In this document: one piece after another, positions 19,941-29,812 of the stretch
Numbering within the stretch: position 1 is the first letter of the stretch
Layout of the letters: every line of letters starts with the position of its first letter
Source of the DNA: Bartonella sp. TP
GTDB taxonomy: Bacteria > Pseudomonadota > Alphaproteobacteria > Rhizobiales > Rhizobiaceae
NCBI RefSeq assembly: GCF_030406085.1
Contig: NZ_CP129002.1
Coordinates: 310,001 to 374,000 of the forward strand
Direction of reading: 5' to 3'
DNA length: 64,000 nt
Translations under genes and position numbers: made by a program
Notes under the pieces: model-generated
Told to the model about the DNA's origin: nothing
What the model saw: the letters and a program-made list of their open reading frames with translations, nothing else
Database searches by the model: none

Positions 19941-21575
19941 CTAAACAATTAAGTCTGGCTTATCTTTATCCAAAAGGGCTTTTATTTTTGCTAGCTTTTC
20001 TGCTATCCGTAGAAATGGTCTCAAAACATCTTGCGTGCCCAATTGCAAGCACGCGAGATCCGTTTCATAGTGCTCTATGTATAAACGCAACACAGCCCCG
20101 CTTGTACCAGTACCGGATAAACGGTAGATTATCCGCTGCCCTGTTGCTAAAATAATACGAATCCCCTGCTTATCGGCACAGCTCTTGTCCTGCTCATCAT
20201 AATAAGAAAAATCATCAGCAGCTACTATCGTGACCTCTTCTATTTGTTGATTCATTAATTGCGGCAACCGAGTACGCAATTCTGCCATAAAAAACTCGGC
20301 CTTAAGCTTATCCAAGCCTTCATAATCATACCGCGCATAATAATGTCTACCATAATTATGCCAATGTTCTAGAACTAGCTGATTTACAGATTTTTTTGTA
20401 GCCGCAACAATATGCAGCCAAAAAAGAATAGCCCAAATACCATCTTTTTCTCTTACATGAAAAGAACCAGCCCCAAAGCTTTCTTCGCCACAAAAAGCGA
20501 TTTTTTTGGCATCTAATAGATTACCAAAAAATTTCCACCCAGTAGGCGTTTCATATAACGGAATACCTAACTTATTAGCGACTATATCCACAGCTTGACT
20601 TGTTGGCATAGAGCGAGCGATTCCGTATAAACTAGCCTTATAATAATTTATTAAATTGGCATGATGCAGCAAAATCGCCAAGCTATCTGATGGACTCACA
20701 TATTGCCCGCGGCCCAAGATTAAGTTGCGATCACCGTCACCATCACATGCGCCGCCTAAATCGTAACCAACTTTTGCAGTAATAAAATCATTAAAAAAAC
20801 TACCAAGATTTTGTGGCGTTGGATCTGGATGGCCACCGCCAAAATCTTCTAAAACCTGGGCATTTTTTATATTGCCCAATGGAACACCTAATCTTCTATG
20901 AAAAATTTCTATAGCATATTCCCCGCTAACAGCATGCATGGCGTTAAAATGGAAATCTAGCCCCTTAGAAATAGCATTTGCTATAAGCTCAAAATCAAAA
21001 ATCTGCTCCATCAACTCTGCATAATCTTTTACAGAATCTATAATTTCTATATTCATATCGCCAAGAAAAAAATTACCCGGAGTTGTTAAATCTATCTCTG
21101 GTAAGTCACATATTTTATAGCGAGTAATTATTTTACTTATAGAAAAAATTTTATCCGTTACACTTTGCGGAGCCGCGCTACCGGTTTCTATATTATATTT
21201 AATACCGAAATCGGCATCTTTTCCACCCGGATTATGGCTAGCCGACAAAATTATTCCGCCTTTAGCCTTGCATTTACGTATAAGATACGACGCAGCAGGT
21301 GTAGAAAGATAGCCCTTTTTACCTACTATAAGGCCAGAGCAGCCATTTGCTGCAGCCATTTTTAGGATAGTTTGAATAGCTTGGGCATTAAAAAATCGAC
21401 CATCGCCTCCCAAGACCAATATTTGCCCCTTTATCCCGCCTATAGCGTCAAAAATAGCCTGTATATAATTCTCTAGATAATTCTTTTGCTGAAAAATCTT
21501 TACTTTTTTACGCAAGCCAGAGGTACCAGGTTGTTGGTCCGTATAAGGCTTAGTTATCATTGTTTTAGCTGTCAT
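19941..21575 (-). CDS. pgm: Phosphoglucomutase (alpha-D-glucose type)
   Basis: Pgm interconverts glucose-1-phosphate and glucose-6-phosphate. The 544-residue enzyme begins with the family pattern QQPGTSGLRKKVKIF and has the catalytic phosphoserine loop in ILSASHNPGG (Ser in SASHNP, about residue 130), the metal loop GDGDRN (GACDGDGDRNLI), the sugar loop CGEESFGAGS, and a phosphate-binding RLSGTGTSGA near the end. It is the eukaryote/alphaproteobacterial-type Pgm. Its promoter region is divergent from the peroxiredoxin gene. Confidence 0.96.
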   Translation of the reverse strand: MTAKTMITKPYTDQQPGTSGLRKKVKIFQQKNYLENYIQAIFDAIGGIKGQILVLGGDGRFFNAQAIQTILKMAAANGCSGLIVGKKGYLSTPAASYLIRKCKAKGGIILSASHNPGGKDADFGIKYNIETGSAAPQSVTDKIFSISKIITRYKICDLPEIDLTTPGNFFLGDMNIEIIDSVKDYAELMEQIFDFELIANAISKGLDFHFNAMHAVSGEYAIEIFHRRLGVPLGNIKNAQVLEDFGGGHPDPTPQNLGSFFNDFITAKVGYDLGGACDGDGDRNLILGRGQYVSPSDSLAILLHHANLINYYKASLYGIARSMPTSQAVDIVANKLGIPLYETPTGWKFFGNLLDAKKIAFCGEESFGAGSFHVREKDGIWAILFWLHIVAATKKSVNQLVLEHWHNYGRHYYARYDYEGLDKLKAEFFMAELRTRLPQLMNQQIEEVTIVAADDFSYYDEQDKSCADKQGIRIILATGQRIIYRLSGTGTSGAVLRLYIEHYETDLACLQLGTQDVLRPFLRIAEKLAKIKALLDKDKPDLIV

Positions 21576-21644
21576 TTAATAAATTATCTCGTCCAAATTA
21601 CCCAACCTTATTATATCTAGGGCGTTAACACAAATACATAAATA

Positions 21645-21673
21645 TTGACCTACAATATTTTTTTAGCTAACAT
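21645..21673 (+). promoter_or_regulatory. Sigma-70 type promoter of the peroxiredoxin gene
   Basis: TTGACC (21,645-21,650), a 17-base spacer and TAACAT (21,668-21,673) match the housekeeping promoter well and place the transcript start about 24 bases before the ATG at 21,704. Confidence 0.5.
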
Positions 21674-21703
21674 CCATGTGCAGACATTATAAGGAATCAA
21701 ATC

Positions 21704-22231
21704 ATGTTGAACAACAAAATACCTTCTGTAATCTTTCATACTAGAGTACGTGATGAGGCTGTTGGTGGCCCAAATCCATATAGATGGCAAGACGTAACCT
21801 CCGATGAATATTTTAAAGGTAAAAAAGTAGTGCTATTTTCGTTGCCTGGAGCATTTACACCTACTTGCTCTACTTATCAATTACCAGATTTCGAAAAGCT
21901 CGCCCCAGAGTTCAAAGCCCTCGGTATCGAAGAAATCTATTGCTTAGCCGTAAACGATGCATTTGTTATGAATGCTTGGGGAAAGCAACAAAATTTGCAA
22001 CATATTAAATTACTTCCTGACGGCAGCGGAGAATTTACTCGCAAAATGGGCATGCTAGTAGCTAAGGACAATGTTGGATTCGGCATGCGCTCATGGCGCT
22101 ACGCCGCTATAGTCAATGATGGCACCATTGAACATTTATTTGTAGAGCCAGGTTTTGCAGACAATTGCAAAGACGACCCATATGGCGAATCTTCACCGCA
22201 AAATATTCTTAAATATCTACAAAGCAAATAA
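21704..22231 (+). CDS. Peroxiredoxin (Prx5 / AhpE-like, Redoxin domain)
   Basis: A thiol peroxidase that reduces hydrogen peroxide and organic peroxides. The 175-residue protein has the peroxidatic cysteine in LPGAFTPTCSTYQLP (about residue 52, the PGAFTPxCS motif of the Prx5 group), with FGMRSWRYAAIV and VEPGFADN supporting the same group. GGAATC precedes the ATG. It is divergent from pgm and shares a terminator with hisS. Confidence 0.93.
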   Translation: MLNNKIPSVIFHTRVRDEAVGGPNPYRWQDVTSDEYFKGKKVVLFSLPGAFTPTCSTYQLPDFEKLAPEFKALGIEEIYCLAVNDAFVMNAWGKQQNLQHIKLLPDGSGEFTRKMGMLVAKDNVGFGMRSWRYAAIVNDGTIEHLFVEPGFADNCKDDPYGESSPQNILKYLQSK

Positions 22232-22242
22232 AATTAACAACA

Positions 22243-22273
22243 AAAGCTATTCAATAAATTATTGGATAGCTTT
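22243..22273. terminator. Bidirectional terminator between the peroxiredoxin gene and hisS
   Basis: A 15-bp inverted repeat (one G-T pair) with arms at 22,243-22,257 and 22,259-22,273 overlaps the hisS stop codon. T-rich sequence follows on the minus strand side and a TTTACTTT run on the plus side. It lies between two convergent genes. Confidence 0.65.
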
Positions 22274-23749
22274 ACTTTCATAACGACTCAAAATATCCAT
22301 AACGGTTACTACAACATCTGACAAGCCAACGGTGATTTGTGCAGCTCTGGTTTCGCGCCATAATTGATTTGTTTCTATAGTTTTTGCCAAACGAGCACCC
22401 TCTATCAGATCTTTAATCTGCACATTGTTTTCTTGCCGCTCTCTTTCGCCCTGAATAATAACGCATGGGGCATTTTTACGATCTGCATATTTCATTTGCG
22501 CTTTCATGCCAGCAGAACCAGCATATATATCACAAGCTATGCCATGAGCTCGCAAACCGGCAGCGATAGATTGATAGCTAGATAAAGCCTCAGTGTCTTT
22601 GTCCATTTTTAAAATAACAACAGGCCCGATCTTACGCGTAGCCAGCTCACCGTTTAACCCCAGACTAGACAAAGCAAATGCCAACCGCGAAACACCAATG
22701 GAAAATCCAGTCGCAGGTACCGATATATCGCGAAAACGCGAAATCAAGCCATCATAACGGCCACCACCAGCTATTGCACCAAACACTATTTTTTGTTGAT
22801 TGCTATTTGTTATATCACTAAGCAACTGCGCTTCGAATACTGGACCTGTATAATATTCTAAACCCCTTACAATCGAGGGATCGATTTTAATACGATCATT
22901 ATATCCAGCTGCTATGAATAATTTATGCATCAATCTTAACTCTACTAAGCCCGACTGCCCTAGACTATTATTTGCTATTATTTGCTCCATAGCGTCCAAA
23001 TTCTCTTCGCATGAATTAGCTGTATTAAGCTGCAAAAAGCTTAAAATTTTTCGAATAGCTTCATCGCTTAATTCAGCACCTTTAGTAAAATCACCACTTT
23101 CGTCAAGACGCCCTTTACCCAAAAGCAAAGCAACGCCATCTAACCCAAATTTATCCAATTTATCTATAGAGCGTAAAACTCTTAATCTTTTCTCGGCAGC
23201 CTGTTGAGGCAAGCCAATTATCTCTAGCAAAGCATCCAGAATTTTTCTATTATTAACTCTGACCAGATAATTTTTTATGCCAATACCTAGTTTGCTCAAC
23301 ACATCTGCAGCCATCATGCACATTTGCGCGTCTGAGCTTACACATGGTGCACCTACTATATCTGCATCGAATTGTAAAAATTCACGAAAACGCCCAGGAC
23401 CCGCTTTTTCATTACGAAAAACAGGGCCATATCTATAAGTTTTATAAGGTTTTGTTATAGTGTCAAAATTTTCAGCTACATGGCGAGCTAATGGCGCTGT
23501 TAAATCATAGCGCAGCGAAAGCCATTGCTCATCATCATCTTGCAAGGAAAAAACACCAGCATTGGGGCGATCGTCATCAGGTAAAAACTTACCCAAAGCA
23601 GAGCTATATTCAAAAAAAGGTGTTTGTAAAGGCTCAAAACCATATAGCTCATAGGTCTGAGCAATGATATTATTTATCTTAGCAATCTGACGGATATATG
23701 CAGAGTCTTGGTCAATAAAACCACGCGGCAACATCGCTTTAGTTTCCAT
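22259..23749 (-). CDS. hisS: Histidyl-tRNA synthetase, eukaryote-like alphaproteobacterial type
   Basis: HisRS charges tRNA-His. The 496-residue class II enzyme resembles the form found in Rhizobiales and Caulobacterales: it has [24 protein letters not shown] sequence, [29 protein letters not shown], the motif 2 region [20 protein letters not shown] (about residues 103-122) and the histidine-binding [12 protein letters not shown]. This type recognises tRNA-His without G-1, and the tRNA-His in this window (34,690-34,766) has exactly those features. xseA lies upstream on the same strand, 10 bases away. Confidence 0.95.
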   Translation of the reverse strand: METKAMLPRGFIDQDSAYIRQIAKINNIIAQTYELYGFEPLQTPFFEYSSALGKFLPDDDRPNAGVFSLQDDDEQWLSLRYDLTAPLARHVAENFDTITKPYKTYRYGPVFRNEKAGPGRFREFLQFDADIVGAPCVSSDAQMCMMAADVLSKLGIGIKNYLVRVNNRKILDALLEIIGLPQQAAEKRLRVLRSIDKLDKFGLDGVALLLGKGRLDESGDFTKGAELSDEAIRKILSFLQLNTANSCEENLDAMEQIIANNSLGQSGLVELRLMHKLFIAAGYNDRIKIDPSIVRGLEYYTGPVFEAQLLSDITNSNQQKIVFGAIAGGGRYDGLISRFRDISVPATGFSIGVSRLAFALSSLGLNGELATRKIGPVVILKMDKDTEALSSYQSIAAGLRAHGIACDIYAGSAGMKAQMKYADRKNAPCVIIQGERERQENNVQIKDLIEGARLAKTIETNQLWRETRAAQITVGLSDVVVTVMDILSRYESKAIQ

Positions 23750-23759
23750 AAATCACCCC

Positions 23760-25049
23760 TTAGCTCTTCTTATTTTCCAATGCTGGTGCGACAATGTTAA
23801 CAGTATTATCTATAAAGCGCAATTGCATTTTCTGATCAAAAACTACATCTTTGGCTCGGCAAATTGGCCGTTTATCTTGTCCGGTGACTAAAGCAAAGCC
23901 CCGCTGCAAAACATTTTGATAAGATAAATTGCTTAAAACACGCGTACGCAATTTTAACTGCTCTGAGGAATGTTTTATAAATCTTAGCAATAAACTTAGC
24001 TGATATCTTTGTGCATAGAGGGTAAATTTTGCTGATTTTTTTTGCAATTTACGCTCATAAGTATAAACAAGCAGCCGAGATTTTTCAACAAAACGTTGCC
24101 AAAATGCTCGAAGAATTTCTTCTAAACTCGGCATTGCCCTAGTTAATGCACTATAATCATTTTGCATAATTTTAAGATTACGGATTATCGCCTTGCCTAA
24201 TCTATGTTGTTTATTTTCTAAGCTAAGCAGCAAATCTCTCTTTACCGGCACAGCCATTTCTGCCGCAGCGCTAGGTGTAGGAGCGCGTTTATCGGCTACA
24301 AGATCTAGCAATGTATAATCCGTCTCGTGTCCTATAGCTGATATCAATGGAATTTTACTTTCAAAAGCCGCACGCACTACAGCTTCTTCATTAAAGCCCC
24401 ACAAATCTTCAATACTGCCGCCACCGCGAGCAATAATAATTACATCCGGTTTATTAACGAAATCAGGTAAGGCATTAAACCCAGCAATAGCCTCAGCAAC
24501 GTCTTTTGCACAATTAACACCCTGGACTGTAACTGGCCACAAAATAATATTGCAAGCAAAGCGGTCTTCAATACGATGAATTATATCGCGAATAACCGAC
24601 CCGCTCGCCGATGTTATTACACCTATTGTCTGAGGTATAAATGGTAAGACTTTCTTGTGCTCTAGCGCAAATAAACCTTCTTGCAAAAGTTGCTTTTTGC
24701 GTTTTTCAAATAGCTCCATTAAAGAGCCTACTCCAGCAGGCTTTATGGAAGTTATAACAAAATTATATTTTGAAGACGGAGCATAAGCAGAAATATTGCC
24801 AAAGGCGACAACTTCCATACCTTCTTCTAAGTTAAATTTAAGGCTAGAAAAAACCGTTTTCCAAATCACGGCGTCTATTTTAGCAGAGTTATCTTTTAAA
24901 GAAAAATAAACATGGCCCGAGCTATATTGTCCACGATAACCAGAAATTTCTCCCCGCACACAGATATTGCTAAAACTACCTTGCAATAGCTGTTTAATAG
25001 CTAGTGAAAGTTCTGAAACGCTATATTCTAAATCTAATGTTTGCTGCAT
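23760..25049 (-). CDS. xseA: Exodeoxyribonuclease VII large subunit
   Basis: XseA with XseB degrades single-stranded DNA. The 429-residue protein has an N-terminal OB-fold (ICVRGEISGYRGQYSSGHVYF), the catalytic-domain motifs GVITSASGSVIRDI and IIARGGGSIEDLWGFNEE (about residues 198-215), AIGHETDYTLLDLVADKRAPTP split across two segments, and a C-terminal coiled coil. It starts two bases after the gshA stop. xseB is not in the window. Confidence 0.96.
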   Translation of the reverse strand: MQQTLDLEYSVSELSLAIKQLLQGSFSNICVRGEISGYRGQYSSGHVYFSLKDNSAKIDAVIWKTVFSSLKFNLEEGMEVVAFGNISAYAPSSKYNFVITSIKPAGVGSLMELFEKRKKQLLQEGLFALEHKKVLPFIPQTIGVITSASGSVIRDIIHRIEDRFACNIILWPVTVQGVNCAKDVAEAIAGFNALPDFVNKPDVIIIARGGGSIEDLWGFNEEAVVRAAFESKIPLISAIGHETDYTLLDLVADKRAPTPSAAAEMAVPVKRDLLLSLENKQHRLGKAIIRNLKIMQNDYSALTRAMPSLEEILRAFWQRFVEKSRLLVYTYERKLQKKSAKFTLYAQRYQLSLLLRFIKHSSEQLKLRTRVLSNLSYQNVLQRGFALVTGQDKRPICRAKDVVFDQKMQLRFIDNTVNIVAPALENKKS

Positions 25050-25051
25050 CT

Positions 25052-26416
25052 CTAAAAGCTATATGTATTAAATACAGGCAGCACCGAATGATTCCACTTA
25101 GTATTATAGCTATCTAACAATTCCTGTGCTGTAGTCCGGCCGCTTTGCGCAATGGCGTACAAAATATCTAAAAAACATGCCTCACTCCGCTGCAATTGTA
25201 ACCAGGGCTGATTTTGGCGGCTATCTAACGTTTTACTGGCTAGCGGCAAAACCTCCAGCGCTATATCTTGTAAATGATATTTACGAAATTTAGTTTGCAG
25301 CCCATATTTAGGTGCCTCATCACGCATAAGCTGCACTTCTTGAAAGCTCCAATCATGCGTAAGCTGCTCTAGGGCATCCATGGTTTCCTCGCCATATAAA
25401 AGACCTACCCAAAATGCAGATAAAGCACATATTTTATCCGGCAAGCCGCCATCTGCTCCACGCATTTCTATATATCTTTTTAAACGAACCTCTGGGAATG
25501 CTGTTGAAAGATGATTAATAAAATCCCCCACAGTAGCTTGGTAAGTTTGATAGCCATTTTTTAAAAATTCGCGAAAAGTTAAATGCGTACAATCAATATA
25601 ATGGCCCTCACGTACAATGAAATACATGTTTATATCTAGTACCCAATCTATATAATCTGCATAACCAAAATCTGGGCTCCAAACAAAAGGTAATAAACCA
25701 GATCTGTAATTATCTGTATAACGCCATATGTTTGAGCGCCAAGATAAATATCCGTTGGGTGCACCCTCTGTAAATGGCGAGGCTGCAAACAAAGCTGTAG
25801 CAAGAGGTTGCAATTTCATACCGAGCTGCATTTTTCTACGCATGTCTGCTTCGCTCTCAAAATCAAGATTCACTTGTATCGTGGCAGTGCGATACATCAT
25901 ATCTAAGCCTTGTGAGCCAATTTTTGGCATATAATTCTTCATTATAGCATAGCGAGATTTAGGCATCTGTGCTGTTTGTTCAAGCGACAACAGTGGGCTG
26001 GCACCTATGCCCAAAAATCTAATTCCCAAAGGCTCTGCTATATCTTTTACAACATTCAAATGCTCAGTTAATTCAGCTTGCGTGGCAAAAATATCCGTTA
26101 AGGGCGCACCGGAAAGTTCAAATTGTCCACCTGGTTCTAAGGAAATAGCTGCCCCATGCGGGCTAGTTAGACCAATCAAATTATCTTGGTCTATTATAGG
26201 GGCCCATCCTAGTTGCTGCTGCATTTGATGTAAAATTTGCGATATCGATTTTGGTCCAACATATGGCACACTACTATTATCTGCCAAGAAAAATGGTATT
26301 TTTTCATGCTCTGTACCAATACGCCAGTCAGATTTAGGTTTTTCGCCTTCTTTCAAATATTGCGCAAGAAGCTCTAAATTTTCTATAGGACTATCATTAA
26401 CTATATCACGAGCCAT
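25052..26416 (-). CDS. gshA: Glutamate-cysteine ligase, plant/alphaproteobacterial type
   Basis: This enzyme makes gamma-glutamylcysteine, the first step of glutathione synthesis. The 454-residue protein is of the GCS2 plant-like family: WRIGTEHEKIPF (about residues 34-45), LEPGGQFELSGAP (about 92-104), and MMYRTATIQVNLDF. The ATG at 26,416 is preferred over a TTG six bases upstream. Neighbours are xseA and hisS downstream. gshB is not in the window. Confidence 0.93.
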   Translation of the reverse strand: MARDIVNDSPIENLELLAQYLKEGEKPKSDWRIGTEHEKIPFFLADNSSVPYVGPKSISQILHQMQQQLGWAPIIDQDNLIGLTSPHGAAISLEPGGQFELSGAPLTDIFATQAELTEHLNVVKDIAEPLGIRFLGIGASPLLSLEQTAQMPKSRYAIMKNYMPKIGSQGLDMMYRTATIQVNLDFESEADMRRKMQLGMKLQPLATALFAASPFTEGAPNGYLSWRSNIWRYTDNYRSGLLPFVWSPDFGYADYIDWVLDINMYFIVREGHYIDCTHLTFREFLKNGYQTYQATVGDFINHLSTAFPEVRLKRYIEMRGADGGLPDKICALSAFWVGLLYGEETMDALEQLTHDWSFQEVQLMRDEAPKYGLQTKFRKYHLQDIALEVLPLASKTLDSRQNQPWLQLQRSEACFLDILYAIAQSGRTTAQELLDSYNTKWNHSVLPVFNTYSF

Positions 26417-26485
26417 CAGCAAACATCTTTATCTTGAGTTAAACTAGAAAAACTATATAATAAAAATTACACTACTGTCTATAGT

Positions 26486-27223
26486 TTATTTTTCTTGCAC
26501 AACAGCATTTACAAGAGCCAAAGCCGCTACTGCGGCAGTATCCGCACGCAATATGTTAGGGCCAAGAGATATAGCGCTAGCAAACTTAACTTCATGTAGC
26601 ATCGCTCTTTCCTGCATGCTAAATCCCCCCTCTGGACCAATTAATACAGCGAGATTCTTAGCCTTATCATAAATTTCGGTTAAGATAGCCAACCGATTGA
26701 AAGAAACCGCCTTTTCATCACAAAAAACTAAATGATAATTAACATCCCATGTCTCTATTAAATCCTCAAAACTACAAATGGGGCTAATTTCTGGCAAATA
26801 TACAACTCCACATTGCTCAGCAGCCTCTATAGCATTCGCGGTTAATCGCTCATAGTTTAACTTATTCAATTGTGTATATTCAGTTTTTACAGGACATATT
26901 GTACCAACTCCCATTTCTACCGCTTTTTGTATCATATAATCCAAACGCAATTGTTTTATTGGAGCAAAATAATAGCGCAAAGTTGGTAGCGGCTCCGGGG
27001 GCCTAATAAAACAAAAAATTTTAGCATGCAAGTGTTTTTTTATCAAATGTAATGACGCAATAAATTCGCCATATTTACCGTTAAAGATAACTATCTCACT
27101 GTTTTCGCCTAGCCGTAAAACATGCAGCAAATAATGGGCTTGCGCTACTGGCAAACCTATCATAGCATCTATTGTTAAGTTAGCATTATTATAGATTCTT
27201 GGTCGCTTTTTTACTTTACACAT
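26486..27223 (-). CDS. rsmE: 16S rRNA (uracil-1498-N3)-methyltransferase RsmE
   Basis: RsmE methylates U1498 of 16S rRNA using SAM. The 245-residue SPOUT-family protein has the N-terminal PUA-like part (AHYLLHVLRLGENSEIVIFNG), a middle VEMGVGTICPVKTEYTQ segment, and the SAM knot motif LAVLIGPEGGFSMQE with SLGPNILRADTAAVAAL at the C-terminus. Its start overlaps the asmA 3' end by 13 bases. Confidence 0.94.
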   Translation of the reverse strand: MCKVKKRPRIYNNANLTIDAMIGLPVAQAHYLLHVLRLGENSEIVIFNGKYGEFIASLHLIKKHLHAKIFCFIRPPEPLPTLRYYFAPIKQLRLDYMIQKAVEMGVGTICPVKTEYTQLNKLNYERLTANAIEAAEQCGVVYLPEISPICSFEDLIETWDVNYHLVFCDEKAVSFNRLAILTEIYDKAKNLAVLIGPEGGFSMQERAMLHEVKFASAISLGPNILRADTAAVAALALVNAVVQEK

Positions 27224-28779
27224 AATTGAGTTGCTGCATATATTGATAAAATTGCTTGCAATTTTTTGTCTAAATAGTTATCAGGCAATTTTGAACCAGG
27301 AATATACCTAAAATGCTCAATTTTTGCTGTCTTCAATAAGATAAATTCTGAACCCGGCCCAGGATTAGTACAAATTTTGCCCTTTATTAAAAAACTATCA
27401 TTAGCTTGTGCTTTAACTTTAACCGCGCTAAAATCTATTTTTTTGCTGTCCAAGGCTAAAATTACATGGTCAACACGCTCTAACGAGGGAGTAAAAAATG
27501 CACGAAATTTTAAATTACTAAATTTATATTTTTCCTTTTTGTCATAGCTTATCATCTGCTCGGTTTGAGCTAGAATTTTTTTCTCATCAGCAAGCATCGG
27601 TATAGCATAACCCTCTAAATAACCTGTATCAGCATTAATATTTGCCGTAGCAGACATATTCGAAAAAATAACACCCAATAAATCATCTGTTTGTTTAGCA
27701 TCTATAACAGATTTTGCCTGAAAATTCACTGCACCCTGAGCATTAATCACTAAGCCAGAGCTTACTTTTGCTATAGGTGCCAAATCTAGCTTGGCACTAC
27801 TAAGGGTTGTTTCGATTGTTGCTTTTTGTCCAACTTTATAAGCTTTAATATTTCCAGCAATGCGGCCATATTGGCTTTCGCCATTGCCTATAGTTAAAAG
27901 CAAATTTTTTATTCCTGCTTGCAAAGTAACAGCTAAATTTTTTACTTCTAAAACTTTATATTTTGCGCTAGCGGCCGATAAACGTAAATCCAGATTCACA
28001 AGCTCTTTGTTATGCCCAATGGCTATTATGTAATTAGTCCATAATTTTTGTATAAAATTTTGCAAATCCAATTGCTCAATAGCTAAAGAACCAGTGATTG
28101 TAGGGTTGGCCAACAAAGCTACCTGCAGCGCACCATGTAATTTAAATTTATCAAGCAAAAATAACAAATCAGGAAGATCTATATTTTTACCCCTATTAAC
28201 ATCGATATGAGTATTTAAGCGCAAAGCTTGCCCAAAAAATTTTGCCTGCGCTTCGATATAGGGCTTCTGTTGTAACCCGCCAAAAGTAATATGTGCCATA
28301 ATATCACCAAGATTCTCACAACGCCCATTTTCAATAGTTAGAGTAGTAAGCGATTTGCGCATAATCCCATCAGGACCAAAGATTTTTTTGGCAGCCAAAA
28401 TTATATCATATACTGGCTGGCTTAGAAAAAATTGCGGCTTAACGACCTTAATATTTGAAAATTCTAATTTGCCCTGCAAGGCTTTTATTAACGAAAGGTC
28501 AATATCTATTTGCTCGGCACGCATTAACGGCGCCAATCCCGCAGAACGCGGCGTAGTTAATACTATCGAATACAAACTGGCTTTGAATTGCGGAAAAAAA
28601 GCAATATGTGCGGACTGATGCAATTGCACATTATAGCCAGTTTTAGCGCTAAGAACCTCGGCCAAATGCTTACGAATACTATCTGTAGAGAAAAAATACG
28701 TAAAATAAACCAGGCTTGCAGCCAAGAGCATAAGCAAAAAGCAAAAAATGCAAAAAGCATATTTAATTATTTGACGCAT
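27211..28779 (-). CDS. AsmA family inner-membrane/periplasmic protein
   Basis: AsmA-like proteins have one N-terminal membrane anchor and a large beta-rich periplasmic domain, and are linked to lipid transport and outer-membrane homeostasis. Here the anchor is about residues 4-28 (KYAFCIFCFLLMLLAASLVY), followed by FFSTDSIRKHLAEVLSAKTG, the typical AsmA start. The ATG at 28,779 is chosen because it places the anchor at the N-terminus; an upstream ATG at 28,836 would add 19 residues. About 522 residues, ending in a Leu/Lys-rich tail. It overlaps rsmE by 13 bases. Confidence 0.85.
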   Translation of the reverse strand: MRQIIKYAFCIFCFLLMLLAASLVYFTYFFSTDSIRKHLAEVLSAKTGYNVQLHQSAHIAFFPQFKASLYSIVLTTPRSAGLAPLMRAEQIDIDLSLIKALQGKLEFSNIKVVKPQFFLSQPVYDIILAAKKIFGPDGIMRKSLTTLTIENGRCENLGDIMAHITFGGLQQKPYIEAQAKFFGQALRLNTHIDVNRGKNIDLPDLLFLLDKFKLHGALQVALLANPTITGSLAIEQLDLQNFIQKLWTNYIIAIGHNKELVNLDLRLSAASAKYKVLEVKNLAVTLQAGIKNLLLTIGNGESQYGRIAGNIKAYKVGQKATIETTLSSAKLDLAPIAKVSSGLVINAQGAVNFQAKSVIDAKQTDDLLGVIFSNMSATANINADTGYLEGYAIPMLADEKKILAQTEQMISYDKKEKYKFSNLKFRAFFTPSLERVDHVILALDSKKIDFSAVKVKAQANDSFLIKGKICTNPGPGSEFILLKTAKIEHFRYIPGSKLPDNYLDKKLQAILSIYAATQLCVK

Positions 28780-28891
28780 AAGGATGAGGTGCTTTTTTAC
28801 ATTGCTATTATAGAAAAATATACTTATTCTTAGCATAAATTACCGCTAAATTAAATAGCTAGCACAAGTTTATTATACTAAGGAAGGCTGT

Positions 28892-29797
28892 ATGGCAGAG
28901 CTCATTGACGGAAAAAAACAAGCGCAAAAAATAATTGATAATATTGCTAACTATAAAAAAATCTTATTCCAGGAAACTCAGTGCATCCCCAGCTTAGCGG
29001 TTATATTAATAGGAAATGACAAAGCAAGCAACAGCTATATAAATGCTAAAAAGAAAAGAGCCGAAGAATGCGGCTTTATAGTAACCATACATAGATTTGA
29101 AAATAATATAACCCAGCAAAAACTAATAAGCTTTATTCAAAACTTAAATAATAACCCCAAAATCAATGCAATATTAGTGCAACTTCCGCTACCATCCGCG
29201 CTAGACACACAGCAAATATGCCAAGCAATATCGCCACTTAAAGATGTAGACGGCTTCAATTATGTTAATACGGGACATTTATGGTATAATGGCCTTAAAA
29301 ACTATGCCCATAATTCAGCGCTTTTGCCATGTACACCTATTGGTATTATGCAGTTGATACAAGCAATTCATGGACAAGATCTAAGCCAAATGAATGCTGT
29401 TATCATAGGCCGTTCAAATATCGTTGGCAAACCAATAGCGGCCTTACTGCTAACAGCTAACGCTACTATTACCATCGCACATAGTAAAACAAAAAACCTA
29501 GAACAGCTATGCCGTAACGCAGATATTTTAGTTGCCGCGGCGGGCCGCCCAAAACTCATAGGCAAGAATCATATAAAACCAGGCGCTACTATAATCGATG
29601 TTGGTATAAATAAAAGTAAAAATAACAAATTAGTAGGCGATGTTGATTTTGAGGCCGTTTTAAATCTAGCTAAATTTATTACCCCAGTGCCAGGTGGCGT
29701 AGGCCCAATGACCATAGCAATGCTAATGTATAACACTTTAAAAGCAAGCTGCCTACAAAATAACTATACAATTTTTGACTTAAACAGTGCAAACTAG
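28892..29797 (+). CDS. folD: Methylenetetrahydrofolate dehydrogenase / cyclohydrolase FolD
   Basis: FolD interconverts 5,10-methylene-THF and 10-formyl-THF. The 301-residue enzyme shows the catalytic lysine region SNSYINAKKKRAEECGF (about residues 46-62), VQLPLPSAL, PLKDVDGFN, PCTPIGIMQLI, and the NADP site VIIGRSNIVGKPIAALLL, with PVPGGVGPMTIAMLM near the end. AGGAAGG is a good ribosome-binding site. Confidence 0.97.
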   Translation: MAELIDGKKQAQKIIDNIANYKKILFQETQCIPSLAVILIGNDKASNSYINAKKKRAEECGFIVTIHRFENNITQQKLISFIQNLNNNPKINAILVQLPLPSALDTQQICQAISPLKDVDGFNYVNTGHLWYNGLKNYAHNSALLPCTPIGIMQLIQAIHGQDLSQMNAVIIGRSNIVGKPIAALLLTANATITIAHSKTKNLEQLCRNADILVAAAGRPKLIGKNHIKPGATIIDVGINKSKNNKLVGDVDFEAVLNLAKFITPVPGGVGPMTIAMLMYNTLKASCLQNNYTIFDLNSAN

Positions 29798-29812
29798 TCT
29801 AAAAAGCTTATC